A stretch of 64,000 nucleotides of DNA from the NCBI GenBank assembly GCA_016235595.1, contig JACRJX010000026.1:1-64000 (forward strand), read 5' to 3'. Made by a program: the position numbers and the translations under genes. The DNA comes from Verrucomicrobiota bacterium. GTDB taxonomy: Bacteria > Verrucomicrobiota > Verrucomicrobiia > CAIQCK01. The notes below the pieces were generated by a model that was given only the letters and a program-made list of their open reading frames with translations, ran no database searches and had not been told where the DNA came from. This document shows positions 8,771 through 20,400 of the stretch, in pieces. How positions within the stretch are numbered: position 1 is the first letter of the stretch; every line of letters begins with the position of its first letter.

Positions 8771-9961
8771 ATGGCAAAGGAATCATTTAAGCGAGAGAAG
8801 CCGCACGTGAACGTCGGTACGATTGGACACATTGACCACGGCAAGTCCACCTTGACGGCAGCCATCGTCGAGGTTCAGGCCCGCAAAGGTTTGGCGCAGC
8901 GTATTTCCTACGCCGACATTACCAAGGGCGGCACGGTGCGTGACGATACCAAGACGGTGACCATTGCAGTGTCACACGTCGAGTATCAGAGCGACAAGCG
9001 GCACTACGCACACATTGACTGCCCCGGTCACGCTGACTACATCAAGAACATGATCACCGGCGCGGCGCAAATGGACGGCGCAATCCTGGTGGTGAGCGCG
9101 GCTGACGGCCCGATGCCGCAGACCCGCGAACACGTGTTGCTGGGCCGCCAGGTCGGCGTGCCGGCCATTGTGGTCTATCTGAACAAGGTGGACCTGGTGG
9201 ACGACAAGGATTTGCTGGACCTGGTCGAGGTGGAAATTCGCGAGCTGCTCACGAAGTATGAATACCCGGGCGACAAGACCCCGGTGGTTCGCGGCAGCGC
9301 AACCAAGGCGATGGCCGGCGACCCGGCTGGCGAGGCCTCGATTGCCGAGTTGATGAAGGCGTTGGATGATTTCGTTCCGGAGCCACAGCGCGAGTTGGAC
9401 AAGCCATTCCTCATGAGCATCGAGGACGTGTTCAACATTGAAGGTCGTGGCACGGTCGTGACCGGTCGTGTGGAGCGCGGCAAGATGAACCGCATGGAAG
9501 ATGTGGAGATCATCGGCCTGCGTCCGACGCAGAAGACGGTCGTGACTGACATTGAAATGTTCCGCAAGCTTCTCGATAGCGCACAGGCCGGCGACAACGT
9601 TGGCGTGCTGCTGCGCGGCATCAAGAAGACCGACGTCGAGCGCGGCCAGGTGCTGGCCAAGCCCGGCACGATCACGCCGCACAAGAAGTTCAAGGCGGAG
9701 GTTTACGTGTTGAGCAAGGAAGAGGGTGGCCGCCATACGCCGTTCTTCGACGGCTATCGGCCGCAATATTACTTCCGCACGACCGATGTGACCGGAGTGA
9801 TGAAGCTGGCCAAGGGCGTGGAAATGGTGATGCCAGGCGACAACGTCAGCGTGGACATTGAGTTGATCAGCCCGGTGGCCATGGAGAAAACGCAACGGTT
9901 TGCAATCCGCGAGGGCGGCCGAACCATCGGCGCGGGTCGTATTTCCGAGATTGTCGAATAG
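8771..9961 (+). CDS. tuf: Elongation factor Tu
   Basis: EF-Tu is the GTPase that delivers aminoacyl-tRNA to the ribosome. The 396 residues match family length, and AGGAG (8761-8765) precedes the ATG. G1 is GHIDHGKS (19-26), G3 is DCPGHADY, and the G4 NKVD is present. Switch I is unusual: the near-universal ARGITINTSH is [11 protein letters not shown], keeping the Thr that contacts magnesium (Thr64) but replacing the Arg-Gly before it, within [18 protein letters not shown] recall similar switch I sequences from other Verrucomicrobiota. It is the only tuf in the window and sits before rpmG/secE rather than behind fusA. Confidence 0.98.
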   Translation: MAKESFKREKPHVNVGTIGHIDHGKSTLTAAIVEVQARKGLAQRISYADITKGGTVRDDTKTVTIAVSHVEYQSDKRHYAHIDCPGHADYIKNMITGAAQMDGAILVVSAADGPMPQTREHVLLGRQVGVPAIVVYLNKVDLVDDKDLLDLVEVEIRELLTKYEYPGDKTPVVRGSATKAMAGDPAGEASIAELMKALDDFVPEPQRELDKPFLMSIEDVFNIEGRGTVVTGRVERGKMNRMEDVEIIGLRPTQKTVVTDIEMFRKLLDSAQAGDNVGVLLRGIKKTDVERGQVLAKPGTITPHKKFKAEVYVLSKEEGGRHTPFFDGYRPQYYFRTTDVTGVMKLAKGVEMVMPGDNVSVDIELISPVAMEKTQRFAIREGGRTIGAGRISEIVE

Positions 9962-10043
9962 TGTCCTCGGTCAGAGCGCGCGCGGGCAGAGGGTGTTGTT
10001 CCTCCCCCACGCGTGATGTCTGCATCAGGCACAGGAGCTAATA

Positions 10044-10196
10044 ATGCCGCGCGAACAAATAACCTTGGCATGCACAGAGTGCAAACGGCGGAACTACCGC
10101 ACGACGGCCAACAAGAAACTGAAAAAAGAGAAACTCGAAATTAAGAAATTTTGTCGTTGGTGCAAAAAGCATGTGATGCACCGGGAGACGAAATAG
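10044..10196 (+). CDS. rpmG: 50S ribosomal protein L33
   Basis: This is a 50-residue large-subunit protein. The two zinc-ribbon pairs CTEC (10-13) and CRWC (37-40) are present, so this is the zinc-binding form. CAGGAG at about 10032-10037 supports the ATG at 10044. It occupies the usual place between tuf and the tRNA-Trp/secE pair. Confidence 0.95.
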   Translation: MPREQITLACTECKRRNYRTTANKKLKKEKLEIKKFCRWCKKHVMHRETK

Positions 10197-10247
10197 GGCG
10201 TGGCTGGAGATTCGATGATTCTGGCGAGCGTCCGGACCGGCAAGGCT

Positions 10248-10323
10248 ACGGCGGTAGCTCAATTGGTAGAGCATCGGTCTCCAAAACCGACGGTTGGGGG
10301 TTCGAGTCCCTCCCGCCGTGCCA
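10248..10323 (+). tRNA. tRNA-Trp (anticodon CCA)
   Basis: Acceptor ACGGCGG/CCGCCGT, D arm GCTC..GAGC, anticodon stem TCGGT/ACCGA with loop CTCCAAA, T arm with TTCGAGT, discriminator G and encoded CCA (10321-10323). Placement directly before secE is a conserved bacterial arrangement. Confidence 0.97.
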
Positions 10324-10345
10324 CTGCGCCAGAGAGAATTGAATC

Positions 10346-10552
10346 GTGAAAAACCCGTTTCTTGCAATACGCGGTTACATAGGCGAGGTCGGCGACGAGC
10401 TGAAGCGCTGCAACTGGCCGACGGGCCTCGAGCTGCGCGACTCCACAATTGTGGTGGTCGTCGCGGTGGCTCTGCTATCGCTGGCGGTGGCGATCGTGGA
10501 CTTTGCCGGCACGTGGAGCATCCGCCACCTGACAACCTTGGGGTTGAAGTAA
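10346..10552 (+). CDS. secE: Protein translocase subunit SecE
   Basis: This short form has 68 residues and a GTG start at 10346. Residues about 1-30 are the amphipathic cytosolic segment with the conserved EVGDELKRCNWPTG region. A single transmembrane helix follows (about 33-55, VVVVAVALLSLAVAIV). It clamps SecY, which is encoded 25 kb downstream in the same cluster. It sits 22 bases upstream of nusG in the classical secE-nusG pair. Confidence 0.95.
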   Translation: MKNPFLAIRGYIGEVGDELKRCNWPTGLELRDSTIVVVVAVALLSLAVAIVDFAGTWSIRHLTTLGLK

Positions 10553-10574
10553 CGCGAGATTATTAAAGGCGCCT

Positions 10575-11123
10575 ATGGAAAGTCAGTGGTTTGTTATTCA
10601 TACGCTCTCGGGCCAGGAGCAGAAGGTCAAAGAGAACATTGACAAGCGGATCAAGTCCGAGGAAATGCAGGAGTTCATTTTCCAGGTCTTGATCCCGACG
10701 GAGAAGGTTTCCGAGATCAAGAAGGGCAAGCGCACCACGACCGTGCGCAAGTTCTTCCCCGGGTACTTGCTGGTGAACATGCTGTTGTTGGATGAAAAGG
10801 GCCAGTTGATGGAGAAGCCCTGGTATTTCATCCGGGACACAGCGGGCATCATCGGCTTCATCGGCGGCGATCGTCCGGTGCCGTTGCGCAAGGACGAAGT
10901 GGATAGCCTTCTGGCACAGATTCAGGAGCGCGGCGAGAAGGTCAAACCGAAAGTCAACTATGATGTTGGCGATCAGGTGAAGATCACCGAAGGGCCGTTC
11001 CTGAGTTGCACCGGCGTGATCGAAGAAATCGATCCCGACCGCGGCAAACTGAAGGTGTCGGTGGCGATCTTCGGCCGGAATACGCCGGTCGAGGTTGAGT
11101 ACAGCCAGGTCGAGCGCGCCTAG
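10575..11123 (+). CDS. nusG: Transcription antitermination factor NusG
   Basis: This 182-residue RNA polymerase elongation factor links transcription with translation or Rho. The N-terminal NGN domain (WFVIHTLSGQEQKV; RKFFPGYLLVNM) and the C-terminal KOW domain (DVGDQVKITEGPF.. GVIEEIDPDRGKLKV) are complete with no insertion. Neighbours are the standard secE and rplK. Confidence 0.97.
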   Translation: MESQWFVIHTLSGQEQKVKENIDKRIKSEEMQEFIFQVLIPTEKVSEIKKGKRTTTVRKFFPGYLLVNMLLLDEKGQLMEKPWYFIRDTAGIIGFIGGDRPVPLRKDEVDSLLAQIQERGEKVKPKVNYDVGDQVKITEGPFLSCTGVIEEIDPDRGKLKVSVAIFGRNTPVEVEYSQVERA

Positions 11124-11170
11124 TGGCGCGGCAGAGACGGATAAGATTCATTTTTACATAACGGACAGCC

Positions 11171-11596
11171 ATGGCGAAAAAAGTTGTAGGTCAAGTGAAA
11201 CTGCAGATTCCGGCAGGTGCGGCCAATCCCGCGCCGCCGGTGGGTCCGGCGTTGGGCCAGCAGGGCGTCAACATCATGGCGTTCTGCAAAGAGTTCAATG
11301 CCGTCACGAAGAACCAGGCCGGCTTGGTCATCCCGGTCATTATCACGGTTTATCAGGACAAGTCATTCACGTTCATCACGAAGTCGCCGCCCGCGGCCGT
11401 GCTGCTGAAGAAAGCGGCAGGCATCGCCACGGCCAGCGGCGTGCCGAACCGTAACAAGGTCGGCAAGGTCTCGCGCAAGCAGGTCATGGAGATCGTGAAG
11501 ATGAAAGGCAAGGACCTCAACGCGAACAGTGACGAGGCGGCGTTCCGCATGGTCGCCGGCACCGCGCGTTCGATGGGTATTGACGTTGTGGACTAG
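11171..11596 (+). CDS. rplK: 50S ribosomal protein L11
   Basis: A 141-residue protein of the GTPase-associated centre. The N-terminal [20 protein letters not shown] motif (thiostrepton/methylation region) and the C-terminal 23S-binding domain ending [10 protein letters not shown] are typical. It is followed by rplA after 33 bases. Confidence 0.97.
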   Translation: MAKKVVGQVKLQIPAGAANPAPPVGPALGQQGVNIMAFCKEFNAVTKNQAGLVIPVIITVYQDKSFTFITKSPPAAVLLKKAAGIATASGVPNRNKVGKVSRKQVMEIVKMKGKDLNANSDEAAFRMVAGTARSMGIDVVD

Positions 11597-11629
11597 GAAT
11601 TTCAAGCACCGCTGCCCGGAGTTAAAGCA

Positions 11630-12325
11630 ATGGCAAAACAAAGCAAGCGATATCGCGCCGCGACTAAACTGGTGGACCGCACCAAGGCTTACACGCTGAC
11701 CGAGGCGGTCAAGCTGTTGAAGCAAGTGCCGCGAGCCAAATTCGACGAAAGCATCGAGCTGGCGTTCAAGCTCGGTGTGGACCCGAAGCAATCCGACCAG
11801 ATGGTGCGCGGCACCGTCCCGCTGCCTCATGGCAGCGGCAAGAAGGTCCGCATCCTGGTCTTCACCAAAGGTGGCGAGGATGCGGCCAAGGCCGCGGGCG
11901 CCGATTTTGTCGGCTACCAGGACCTCATCAAGAAGGTCAACGAAGGGTGGGCTGAATTTGACGTCGCCATCGCGACACCGGAGGCAATGGCCGAGGTGCG
12001 CAAACTGGGCCGTGTGCTCGGTCCGCGCGGCTTGATGCCGAACCCCAAGACCGGCACAGTGACCGACGACGTGGCCAAGGCTGTCAAGGAGTTCAAGGCT
12101 GGCCGTGTCGAGTTCAAGATTGACAAGGCTGGCAACCTGCACGTGCTGTTCGGGAAAGCGTCATTCACCGAGGAGCAGATGATCGAGAACGCCAAGGCTG
12201 TGATTGAGGCGGTCACCAAGTCTAAACCGTCCACGTCCAAAGGCCGGTATGTTGAGAGTTGTACGCTCAGCTCGACGATGAGTCCCGGCCTGACACTGGA
12301 CATCAAGGAATTTCTGACGACCTAG
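11630..12325 (+). CDS. rplA: 50S ribosomal protein L1
   Basis: The L1-stalk protein has 231 residues, a family-typical length. The signature [19 protein letters not shown] is present. In many bacteria L1 represses its own rplK-rplA mRNA; no specific leader target was identified here by eye. Confidence 0.97.
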   Translation: MAKQSKRYRAATKLVDRTKAYTLTEAVKLLKQVPRAKFDESIELAFKLGVDPKQSDQMVRGTVPLPHGSGKKVRILVFTKGGEDAAKAAGADFVGYQDLIKKVNEGWAEFDVAIATPEAMAEVRKLGRVLGPRGLMPNPKTGTVTDDVAKAVKEFKAGRVEFKIDKAGNLHVLFGKASFTEEQMIENAKAVIEAVTKSKPSTSKGRYVESCTLSSTMSPGLTLDIKEFLTT

Positions 12326-12332
12326 GAGCATC

Positions 12333-12875
12333 ATGAGACCGGAGAAAAAAATTCTAGCGGCAGTCGCCCGCAAGCAGATCGAGACATCGCCGTTCGCACT
12401 GTTGGTTGACTTTACAAAACTGACCGTGGCGCAGGGCAACGAATTGCGAAAGCGGTTGCGCGGCGCGGGTGGGGAGTTCCATGTTGTGAAGAACTCCGTA
12501 TTGCGCGTTGCGTGCAAGGAGTGTGGCATTGAGGGGCTTGACACGGCGCTCGCGGGTCCGACGGCCGTGGTCACGGGCAAGGAAATTGCCGCCGCGGCCA
12601 AGGTGCTCAAGACTTTCGTGGCAGAATTTGAACGCCCGAAGATCAAGCTCGGTCTGATGGGGAAGATGTTGCTGCAGCCGGCGCAGGTGATTGAGATCGC
12701 CGACTTGCCGAGTCTCCCGGAATTGCGGGCGAAACTGCTGGGCCTGCTGCTCGCGCCGCAGAGCCAACTGGTGCGCGTGCTGGCTGCGCCGGCATCGAAG
12801 TTCGTCCAGATCATCAAGGCTTACGAAGAGAAGAAAGGCAAGGAAGCGCCCGCAGCCGAACCGGCGAAGGCGTAA
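12333..12875 (+). CDS. rplJ: 50S ribosomal protein L10
   Basis: The 180-residue base of the L7/L12 stalk starts only seven bases after rplA. The N-terminal rRNA-binding domain and C-terminal L7/L12-binding helix (LVRVLAAPASKFVQIIKAY) are visible. The last residues (KGKEAPAAEPAKA) are an Ala/Pro/Lys tail of the sort seen on several proteins of this cluster. Confidence 0.96.
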   Translation: MRPEKKILAAVARKQIETSPFALLVDFTKLTVAQGNELRKRLRGAGGEFHVVKNSVLRVACKECGIEGLDTALAGPTAVVTGKEIAAAAKVLKTFVAEFERPKIKLGLMGKMLLQPAQVIEIADLPSLPELRAKLLGLLLAPQSQLVRVLAAPASKFVQIIKAYEEKKGKEAPAAEPAKA

Positions 12876-13014
12876 TCATCATTTTGCGCGTGGCCAAGCG
12901 CAGAGAGAAGAAAAGAGAAACACGATCGAGAACAGGTAAATCGTCATCCCGGTGGCCATCGGGATCAAAGCCGCGCGGGGCTCCGCGCGGGTGACGACAC
13001 CGGAAAAGGAAACT

Positions 13015-13398
13015 ATGGCAGACGAAATGAAGTCGATTATTGAGTCACTGAGCAAGCTGACGGTTCTGCAGATGGCGGAACTGGTCAAGACGCTGGAGAA
13101 GGAATGGGGTGTCAGCGCCGCCGCGCCTGTCGCGGCTGCCGCGGCTGCTCCCGCTGCTGCCGCCGCTGCGGCTGCTCCGGCCAAGGACACTTTTGACGTA
13201 ATCCTGGCCAACGCTGGCGCGAACAAGATCGGCTGCATCAAGGCCGTGCGCGAAGTGGTGCCGGGTCTGGGCCTTGCCGACGCGAAGGCGTTGGTCGAGA
13301 GCGCGCCCAAGCCGCTCAAGGAAGGTGCCACGAAGGATGAAGCCGAAGCCATCAAGAAGAAGATGGAAGCGGCTGGCGCGAAGGTTGAGGTCAAGTAG
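13015..13398 (+). CDS. rplL: 50S ribosomal protein L7/L12
   Basis: A 127-residue stalk protein that recruits translational GTPases. The N-terminal dimerisation region (about 1-32), an extended Ala-rich hinge (about 36-57) and the C-terminal domain ([15 protein letters not shown] onward) are clear. The start at 13015 is preferred over an in-frame ATG at 12952 because [19 protein letters not shown] matches the family N-terminus. The Gly of the usual AAVEEKTEF segment is absent because the hinge is almost pure alanine. Confidence 0.96.
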   Translation: MADEMKSIIESLSKLTVLQMAELVKTLEKEWGVSAAAPVAAAAAAPAAAAAAAAPAKDTFDVILANAGANKIGCIKAVREVVPGLGLADAKALVESAPKPLKEGATKDEAEAIKKKMEAAGAKVEVK

Positions 13399-13464
13399 AT
13401 TGCGATGGATCAGGCGCTGCACGATAGCGCGAGCGTCCTGGATGACAAGTTGTAATAGACAGCC

Positions 13465-13518
13465 TGCTGCCGCTCGTCAGGAACAGGCGGGCGGCGGCAT
13501 CGCTGGTCTTGTCTTTTT
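13465..13518 (+). terminator. Hairpin between rplL and rpoB, candidate attenuator
   Basis: TGCTGCCGCTCG (13465-13476) pairs with CGGGCGGCGGCA (13488-13499) as 12 pairs including two G-T wobbles, followed 13 bases later by TTTTT (13514-13518). The long spacing makes it a poor complete terminator, but a partial attenuator between rplL and rpoB is known in E. coli, and the position fits. Confidence 0.35.
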
Positions 13519-13579
13519 GGCCGGATGGCTAGAAAGACGTTGCAGCGCAGTAAAAAGGCAGTAACGAGGTCATAGAGCC

Positions 13580-16500
13580 ATGCTAGAGCGTAAGAACTTC
13601 GGTAAATTGGTAGAGCCGATTGAGCCGCCGAATCTCATTGAGATTCAGACGGAGCCCTACGTTGACTTCCTGCAGAAGGATCTGGATCCGGACAAGCGCA
13701 AACCCGTGGGGTTGCAGGGCGTCTTCAAAGAGGTGTTTCCGATCGAGAGTTACGACGGCCAGGTCAAGCTGGACTTCGTTCGTTACACGATTAGCGAGCC
13801 GAAACTCGACGCGCTCGAGTGCCAGCGGGAGGGCGTGACGTTCTCTGCGGCGTTGCACATGGTTTTCCGCCTCCAGCGGCAGAGCGGCGGGGGATTGGAA
13901 GAGAGTGTCTATATGGGCGAAATCCCGCTCATGACACCTCAAGGCACGTTCGTTATCAACGGTGCAGAGCGTGTGATTGTCAGCCAGCTTCATCGCTCAC
14001 CCGGCATCTGTTTCGAGTCCACCGTGCATCCGAACGGCAAGGTACTCTATGGCTTCCGCGTCATCGCCGACCGCGGCTCCTGGCTGGAAGTGCAGTTTGA
14101 CACCGCCGACCTGCTTTATGTTTATCTCGACCGCCGGCGTCGCCGCCGGAAGTTTTTGGCGACGACATTCCTTCGCGCGTTGGGCTACGGCACGGACGAG
14201 GAAATCATCAAGCTGTTCTATGAAATTTCTGACGTCAAGCTGAAGGATATCGAGGATCTGGAGAACATCGGCAACATGATGCTCGTGGCCGATGCGACGG
14301 ACAAGGCATCGCAGATTGTTATCGCGCGCGCTTTCGATCCGCTGAGCAAGGCTGTCTGCCGCGCGTTGATGGATGCCGGCATTGAGAAAGCGAAGATCAT
14401 CGACACCACGCCCGACGACGGCGTCGTCATCAAGACTCTCAAGAAGGACCCGACCAAGAGCGCCGACGAAGCGTTGAAGGACATCTACAAGCGCCTCCGC
14501 CCTGGCGATCCGCCGACGGCCGCAAATGCGAAGGCGCTGCTCAAGCGGCTGTTCTTCGACCCGCGCCGTTACGACCTCGGTCGTGTCGGCCGCTACAAGA
14601 TCAACCAGAAGCTGGGTCTCGGCATCGAGAACGACCAGCGCGTGCTGGTCAATGAAGACATCATCGAGGCGGTCAAGTATTTGCTCAGCCTCCGCAAGGG
14701 CGAAGGCTCCGTGGACGACATTGATCATCTCGGCAGCCGCCGCGTCCGCACCATCGGTGAGATGCTTGCCAACCAGTGCCGCGTCGGTCTCGCGCGCACG
14801 GAGCGGTTGGTCAAGGAGCGCATGACGTTGTTCGACGCGACCACCGAGGAGATGACGCCCCAGAAGCTCATCAATCCGAAGGCACTCTCGGCCGTCATCC
14901 GCGATTTCTTTGGCCGCAGCCAACTCAGCCAGTTCATGGACCAGACGAACCCGCTATCCGAGCTGACGCACAAGCGTCGTCTCTCGGCGCTCGGACCGGG
15001 CGGTTTGAGCCGTGAGCGCGCTGGGTTCGAAGTGCGTGACGTGCACCCGAGTCACTACGGGCGCATCTGCCCGATTGAGACGCCTGAGGGTCCAAACATC
15101 GGCTTGATCAGCTCGCTCTCGATCTACGCGCAATCGAACGAATTCGGTTTCATCGAAACCCCGTATCGCAAGGTGGAGAAGGGGCGCGTGACCGACAAGA
15201 TTGACTACCTCACAGCCGACCAGGAGGAGAAATTCGTCGTGGCGCAGGCCAATGCGCCCATGGACAACCGGGGTCATTTTACGGGTGCGACGGTGAGTTG
15301 CCGCTACAAGGCGGATTTCATCGAGGTGGAGCCGGAGAAGGTTGACTACATGGACGTCAGTCCAAAGCAACTTGTTTCCGTGGCGGCCGGTCTCGTGCCT
15401 TTCCTGGAGCACGACGACGCGAACCGCGCGTTGATGGGCGCGAACATGCAGCGCCAGGCGGTGCCGTTGCTCGTCAACGAAGCGCCGTTTGTTGGCACGG
15501 GTCTCGAAGGCCGCGTGGCGTGCGACTCCATGGCGTGTATCATCGCTGAACACGCAGGCACGGTGGCCAGTGTCAGCAGCCAGCGCATCATCATCACGAA
15601 GGATGGCGTGGTGCCTGAAAGCAAGCGCAAGCTCAAGACGGACGCGGAGAAGGGTCTGTGGGTTTACGAATTGCGCAAGTTCATGCGTTCCAACGCCGGC
15701 ACCTGCATCAACCAGAAGCCGGTTGTCCAAAAGGGCCAGCACATCAAGAAAGGCCAGCTCATTGCCGACGGTCCGTGCACCGAGAACGGTGAGCTCGCGC
15801 TTGGCCGCAACGTGCTCGTCGCGTTCATGCCGTGGAATGGCTACAACTTCGAGGACGCCATCCTCGTCAGCGAGAAATTGATCCGGGGCGACGTTTACAC
15901 TTCGATTCACATTGAGGAATACGAAGTCAACGCCCGTGATACGAAGCTGGGTCCGGAGGAAATCACGCGCGATATACCCAACGTCGGCGAGGAAGCTCTC
16001 AAGAACCTCGGTCCCGACGGCGTCATTCGCGTCGGCGCGGAAGTCAAACCGGGCGACATTCTCATCGGCAAGATCACGCCGAAGAGCGAAACCGAATTGG
16101 CTCCGGAAGAGCGTCTGTTGCGCGCCATTTTCGGCGAGAAGGCGGCGGACGTGAAAGACACCTCGCTGCGCGTGCCGAGCGGCGCGGGTGGCATTGTGAT
16201 GGATGTGAAGGTGACGCCTCTGAAGGAGACCAGCACAACATCCAAACTTTCCACCAACGAACAGCGCAAGCAGAAGAAGCAGTTCGAGGACAAATACAAG
16301 GATCGTGTCGCCGAGCTGCGTGAAGAATTGAGCGAGGCGCTCTCCAACATCCTGCTTGGCGAGAAGATTCCGCTCGATGTGGTCAATGCGGAAACAGGCG
16401 AGATCATCATTCCGGCCAACCGCAAGATCACCAAGACGCTCCTGCGCAAACTGGCTGAGCATTACGATCACATTGAGATTGATCCGTCACCGATCCGCAT

Positions 16501-17428
16501 CAAGATTCGCGAGATCATTTCCCAGTTCGAGCACAAGTTCAGCGAGCTGGAACTGGAACGCGAACGCCAGCTGGATCGCATTGACAGCGGCGACGACGTG
16601 GATGCCGGTGTCATCAAGCGTGTGAAAGTCTATGTTGCCTCCAAGCGCAAGCTCAGCGTGGGTGACAAGATGGCCGGCCGCCACGGTAACAAGGGCGTTA
16701 TTGCCAAGATCGTGCCGGAAGAAGACATGCCATTCCTGCCCGACGGCACGTCGGTGGAAATTGTGCTGAATCCGCTCGGTGTGCCGAGCCGTATGAACGT
16801 CGGCCAGGTGCTGGAGACACACCTTGGCTGGGCAGCCAAGATTCTCGGCTTCTCGGTGGCGTCACCGGTGTTTGACGGCATTATCGAGAGCGAGATCAAG
16901 GATGCGATGAAGAAGGCCGGTCTGCCCGAAGACGGCAAGACCACCCTCTACGACGGGCGCACAGGCGAATCGTTCGACCAGCGAGTGGTCGTTGGCTACA
17001 TCTACATGCTGAAGCTGGGCCACCTTGTTGCGGACAAGATTCACGCCCGCGCTGTCGGTCCGTATTCGCTCGTCACGCAGCAGCCGCTGGGTGGCAAAGC
17101 GCAATACGGCGGCCAGCGCTTCGGCGAAATGGAAGTCTGGGCCGTCGAAGCCTACGGCGCGGCCTACACGCTGCAAGAGTTGCTCACGGTCAAGAGCGAC
17201 GACGTGGCGGGCCGCACACGCATCTACGAAAGCATTGTCAAGGGGCATAATACGCTGGAGGCCGGCACCCCCGAGAGCTTCAACGTGTTGGTGAAGGAAA
17301 TGCAGAGCCTCTGCCTCGACGTGCGTCTCGGCAAGAACGGTGGCCAACTGTTGCCGCCGGCTCCTGCCGAGGAAGTGAGCGCCGCTGCAGCCGCTGCGGC
17401 CGCGACGATCAACGAGGACGAGGAATAG
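13580..17428 (+). CDS. rpoB: DNA-directed RNA polymerase subunit beta
   Basis: At 1282 residues it is within the usual bacterial range. The rifampicin region [20 protein letters not shown] followed by RLSALGPGG carries the wild-type Asp, His and Ser at the main resistance positions. [12 protein letters not shown] and the C-terminal [15 protein letters not shown] clamp-contact region are intact. The C-terminus has an alanine run (about nine residues) before INEDEE. It is separate from rpoC by 41 bases, not fused. Confidence 0.98.
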   Translation: MLERKNFGKLVEPIEPPNLIEIQTEPYVDFLQKDLDPDKRKPVGLQGVFKEVFPIESYDGQVKLDFVRYTISEPKLDALECQREGVTFSAALHMVFRLQRQSGGGLEESVYMGEIPLMTPQGTFVINGAERVIVSQLHRSPGICFESTVHPNGKVLYGFRVIADRGSWLEVQFDTADLLYVYLDRRRRRRKFLATTFLRALGYGTDEEIIKLFYEISDVKLKDIEDLENIGNMMLVADATDKASQIVIARAFDPLSKAVCRALMDAGIEKAKIIDTTPDDGVVIKTLKKDPTKSADEALKDIYKRLRPGDPPTAANAKALLKRLFFDPRRYDLGRVGRYKINQKLGLGIENDQRVLVNEDIIEAVKYLLSLRKGEGSVDDIDHLGSRRVRTIGEMLANQCRVGLARTERLVKERMTLFDATTEEMTPQKLINPKALSAVIRDFFGRSQLSQFMDQTNPLSELTHKRRLSALGPGGLSRERAGFEVRDVHPSHYGRICPIETPEGPNIGLISSLSIYAQSNEFGFIETPYRKVEKGRVTDKIDYLTADQEEKFVVAQANAPMDNRGHFTGATVSCRYKADFIEVEPEKVDYMDVSPKQLVSVAAGLVPFLEHDDANRALMGANMQRQAVPLLVNEAPFVGTGLEGRVACDSMACIIAEHAGTVASVSSQRIIITKDGVVPESKRKLKTDAEKGLWVYELRKFMRSNAGTCINQKPVVQKGQHIKKGQLIADGPCTENGELALGRNVLVAFMPWNGYNFEDAILVSEKLIRGDVYTSIHIEEYEVNARDTKLGPEEITRDIPNVGEEALKNLGPDGVIRVGAEVKPGDILIGKITPKSETELAPEERLLRAIFGEKAADVKDTSLRVPSGAGGIVMDVKVTPLKETSTTSKLSTNEQRKQKKQFEDKYKDRVAELREELSEALSNILLGEKIPLDVVNAETGEIIIPANRKITKTLLRKLAEHYDHIEIDPSPIRIKIREIISQFEHKFSELELERERQLDRIDSGDDVDAGVIKRVKVYVASKRKLSVGDKMAGRHGNKGVIAKIVPEEDMPFLPDGTSVEIVLNPLGVPSRMNVGQVLETHLGWAAKILGFSVASPVFDGIIESEIKDAMKKAGLPEDGKTTLYDGRTGESFDQRVVVGYIYMLKLGHLVADKIHARAVGPYSLVTQQPLGGKAQYGGQRFGEMEVWAVEAYGAAYTLQELLTVKSDDVAGRTRIYESIVKGHNTLEAGTPESFNVLVKEMQSLCLDVRLGKNGGQLLPPAPAEEVSAAAAAAAATINEDEE

Positions 17429-17469
17429 TAACCGGCGAAAAGCTTTCGAGAATATAGGTCTCAAAAACC

Positions 17470-20400
17470 ATGAGTGCTCAACAAGTCAAAGACGTTCACG
17501 AGAAACTCTCCACCGACGCGGCGCGGCGGGCGCTGGGCCTTGAAAAGTCCGAAGCGTTTGATTCCGTCGGCATTACACTGGCTTCGCCAGACGCGATTCG
17601 TTCGTGGTCGCGCGGTGAGGTCAAGAATCCGGAAACGATCAACTATCGGACGTTGAAACCGGAGAAGGGCGGCCTGTTCTGCGAGCGCATCTTCGGTCCA
17701 ACCCGCGACTGGGAGTGCAACTGCGGCAAGTACAAGCGCATCAAGCATCGTGGCATTATCTGCGACCGTTGCGGCGTCGAGGTGACGCTGGCGCGCGTGC
17801 GCCGCGAGCGCATGGGTCACATTGAGTTGGCGGTAGCGTGCAGCCACATTTGGTTCTTCAAGTGTCTGCCAAGCCGCATCGGCCTGATGCTCGACATGAC
17901 GGCGCGGGCGCTCGAGCGCGTCATTTACTACGAAGACTACATCGTCATTGACGCCGGCAAGACGCCGCTGAAAGAGAAGCAACTCCTCAGCGAGATGGAA
18001 TATCGCGAGGCATTGGAACAATACGGCGCAGAGTTTGTCGCGAAAATGGGCGCCGAAGGCGTGCGCGAACTGCTCCAAAAGGTGGATCTCAACAAGGTGG
18101 CAAAGGAGTTGGAAATCCAGCTCAACACCACCAAGAGCAAACAGGTTCGCAAGAAGCTCAGCAAGCGCTTGAAGCTCGTGCAAGGCTTCATCGGCAGCAA
18201 GGCGCGGCCGGAGTGGATGATCCTGACGGTGCTGCCTGTGATCCCGCCCGATCTGCGGCCGTTGGTGCCGCTCGAAGGCGGCCGGTTCGCCACGTCGGAC
18301 CTGAACGATCTTTACCGGCGCGTTATCAATCGGAACAACCGGTTGCGAAACCTGCTCCAACTCAAGACGCCCGACGTCATCATCCGCAACGAGAAGCGCA
18401 TGTTGCAGGAAGCCGTGGACGCGCTCATGGACAACGGCCGTCATGGTCGTGCTGTCACCGGCGCGGGCAATCGTCCGCTGAAGTCGCTCTCCGACATGTT
18501 GCGAGGCAAACAGGGCCGGTTCCGCCAGAACCTGCTCGGCAAGCGCGTGGACTACTCGGGTCGTTCGGTCATCGTCATTGGCCCGGAACTGAAGCTCCAC
18601 CAGTGCGGCCTGCCGAAGAAGATGGCGTTGGCGTTGTTTGAGCCGTTCATCATCCGCAAGCTTGAAGAGCGCGGTTTGGTGCACACGGTCCGCGCCGCCA
18701 AGAAGATGATTGAGCGCGAGGTGCCCGAGGTGTGGGACGTGCTGGAAGAGGTCACCAAAGGCCACCCGATACTTCTGAACCGCGCGCCGACACTGCACCG
18801 CTTGTCCATTCAGGCGTTCGAGCCGGTGCTGATCGAGGGCGAAGCCATTCGCATCCATCCGCTCGTCTGCACGGCTTACAATGCCGATTTCGACGGCGAC
18901 CAGATGGCTGTGCACGTGCCGCTCTCGACGGAAGCACAACTCGAAGCGCGGCTGCTGATGCTCGCGCCGAACAACATCTTCTCGCCGAGCAACGGCAAAC
19001 CGATCACCACGCCGACGCAGGACATTACGCTGGGTTGTTACTACCTGACGCAGAGTCCTCGTGGAATGTCCCGTGCAGGGAAAGAACCGGTGCGTCCGAT
19101 GCTTTTCGAGAATCGCGACGAGGTGTTCTTCGCGGCGGCCGAGGGTTGGCTGAAGACGCACGACATGGTGCGGTTGAAGAATCCGGACATGGGACACGTC
19201 ACGATCTACGGCGATGCGGTCAAGAAGACCATCGACACCACCGTGGGGCGCATCGTGTTCAACGAGATTTGGCCTGCAGAGCTGGGCTTCGTCAACAAGT
19301 CGGTTGGCAAGAGCGTTCTCGGCGACATGATCTGGCGCTGCTACAAGATTTGCGGCCACGACCGGACCGTGACGTTGCTGGACAAGTTGAAGGAGCTTGG
19401 CTTCAGCGAGGCGACTCGCGCGGGCATCTCTATCGGCATTGATGACATGATCATCCCGAAGGAGAAGATCGAGGAGATCGATCGAGCGCAGAAACAGGTG
19501 GCCGACGTGGAGAAGCATTATCGGCGCGGCGTCATCACCGATGGCGAGCGTTACAACAAGATTGTGGACATCTGGACGCACTGCACCGACCAGATCCAGA
19601 GTGTCATGTTCCGCACGCTGGAGCGCAACCTTGAGAAGCAGGAATACAACCCGGTGTGGTTGATGGCTGATTCTGGCGCGCGCGGTAACAAGGTCCAGGT
19701 GCGCCAACTCGCCGGTATGCGCGGTCTTATGGCCAAGCCGTCGGGTGAAATTATCGAACGCCCGATTCTCGCGAATTTCCGCGAGGGTCTCAGCGTGCTC
19801 GAGTACTTCATTTCAACGCACGGCGCGCGCAAAGGTTTGGCTGACACGGCGCTCAAGACCGCCGATTCTGGCTACCTCACGCGCAAGCTGGTGGATGTGG
19901 CGCAGGACGTCATCACAACGGAAGAGGATTGCCATACCACCAAGGGTATCTGGGTCAAGGCCATCTACGAAGGCGACGAGGAAATCGTCAAGCTGCCGGA
20001 GCGCATTATCGGCCGGACCGCGGTGGATGACATCAAGGATCCGCTGACGAACAAAGCCATCGTCAAGGCCGACCAGGAGATCTCTGAGGAAATCGCCGCG
20101 GCGATCGACAAAGCGGGTATTGAGAAGGTTCACATCCGCTCGGTGCTCACGTGCGAGACGCGCGAGGGTTGTTGCGCCCGTTGCTACGGACGCAACCTGG
20201 CCACCGGCCAGCCCGTGAAGCTTGGCGAAGCGATCGGCATCATTGCCGCGCAGAGCATTGGCGAGCCGGGCACGCAGCTCACGATGCGGACGTTCCACAT
20301 CGGTGGCACGGCGAGCCAGGTGTTCAAGCAGCCGCAGATCAAGGCCAAGAACGACGGTGTCATCAAGTATGTGGACTTGCGCACGGTGCAGAGCCAGGAA

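Noticed and set aside
14954..16471. A 505-residue minus-strand frame opposite rpoB
   Set aside because: Shadow of rpoB; composition biased to Leu, Arg, Val and His, no motif or start signal.
17461..19707. A 748-residue minus-strand frame opposite rpoC
   Set aside because: Arg/His/Leu-rich shadow of rpoC third-position bias with no recognisable domain.
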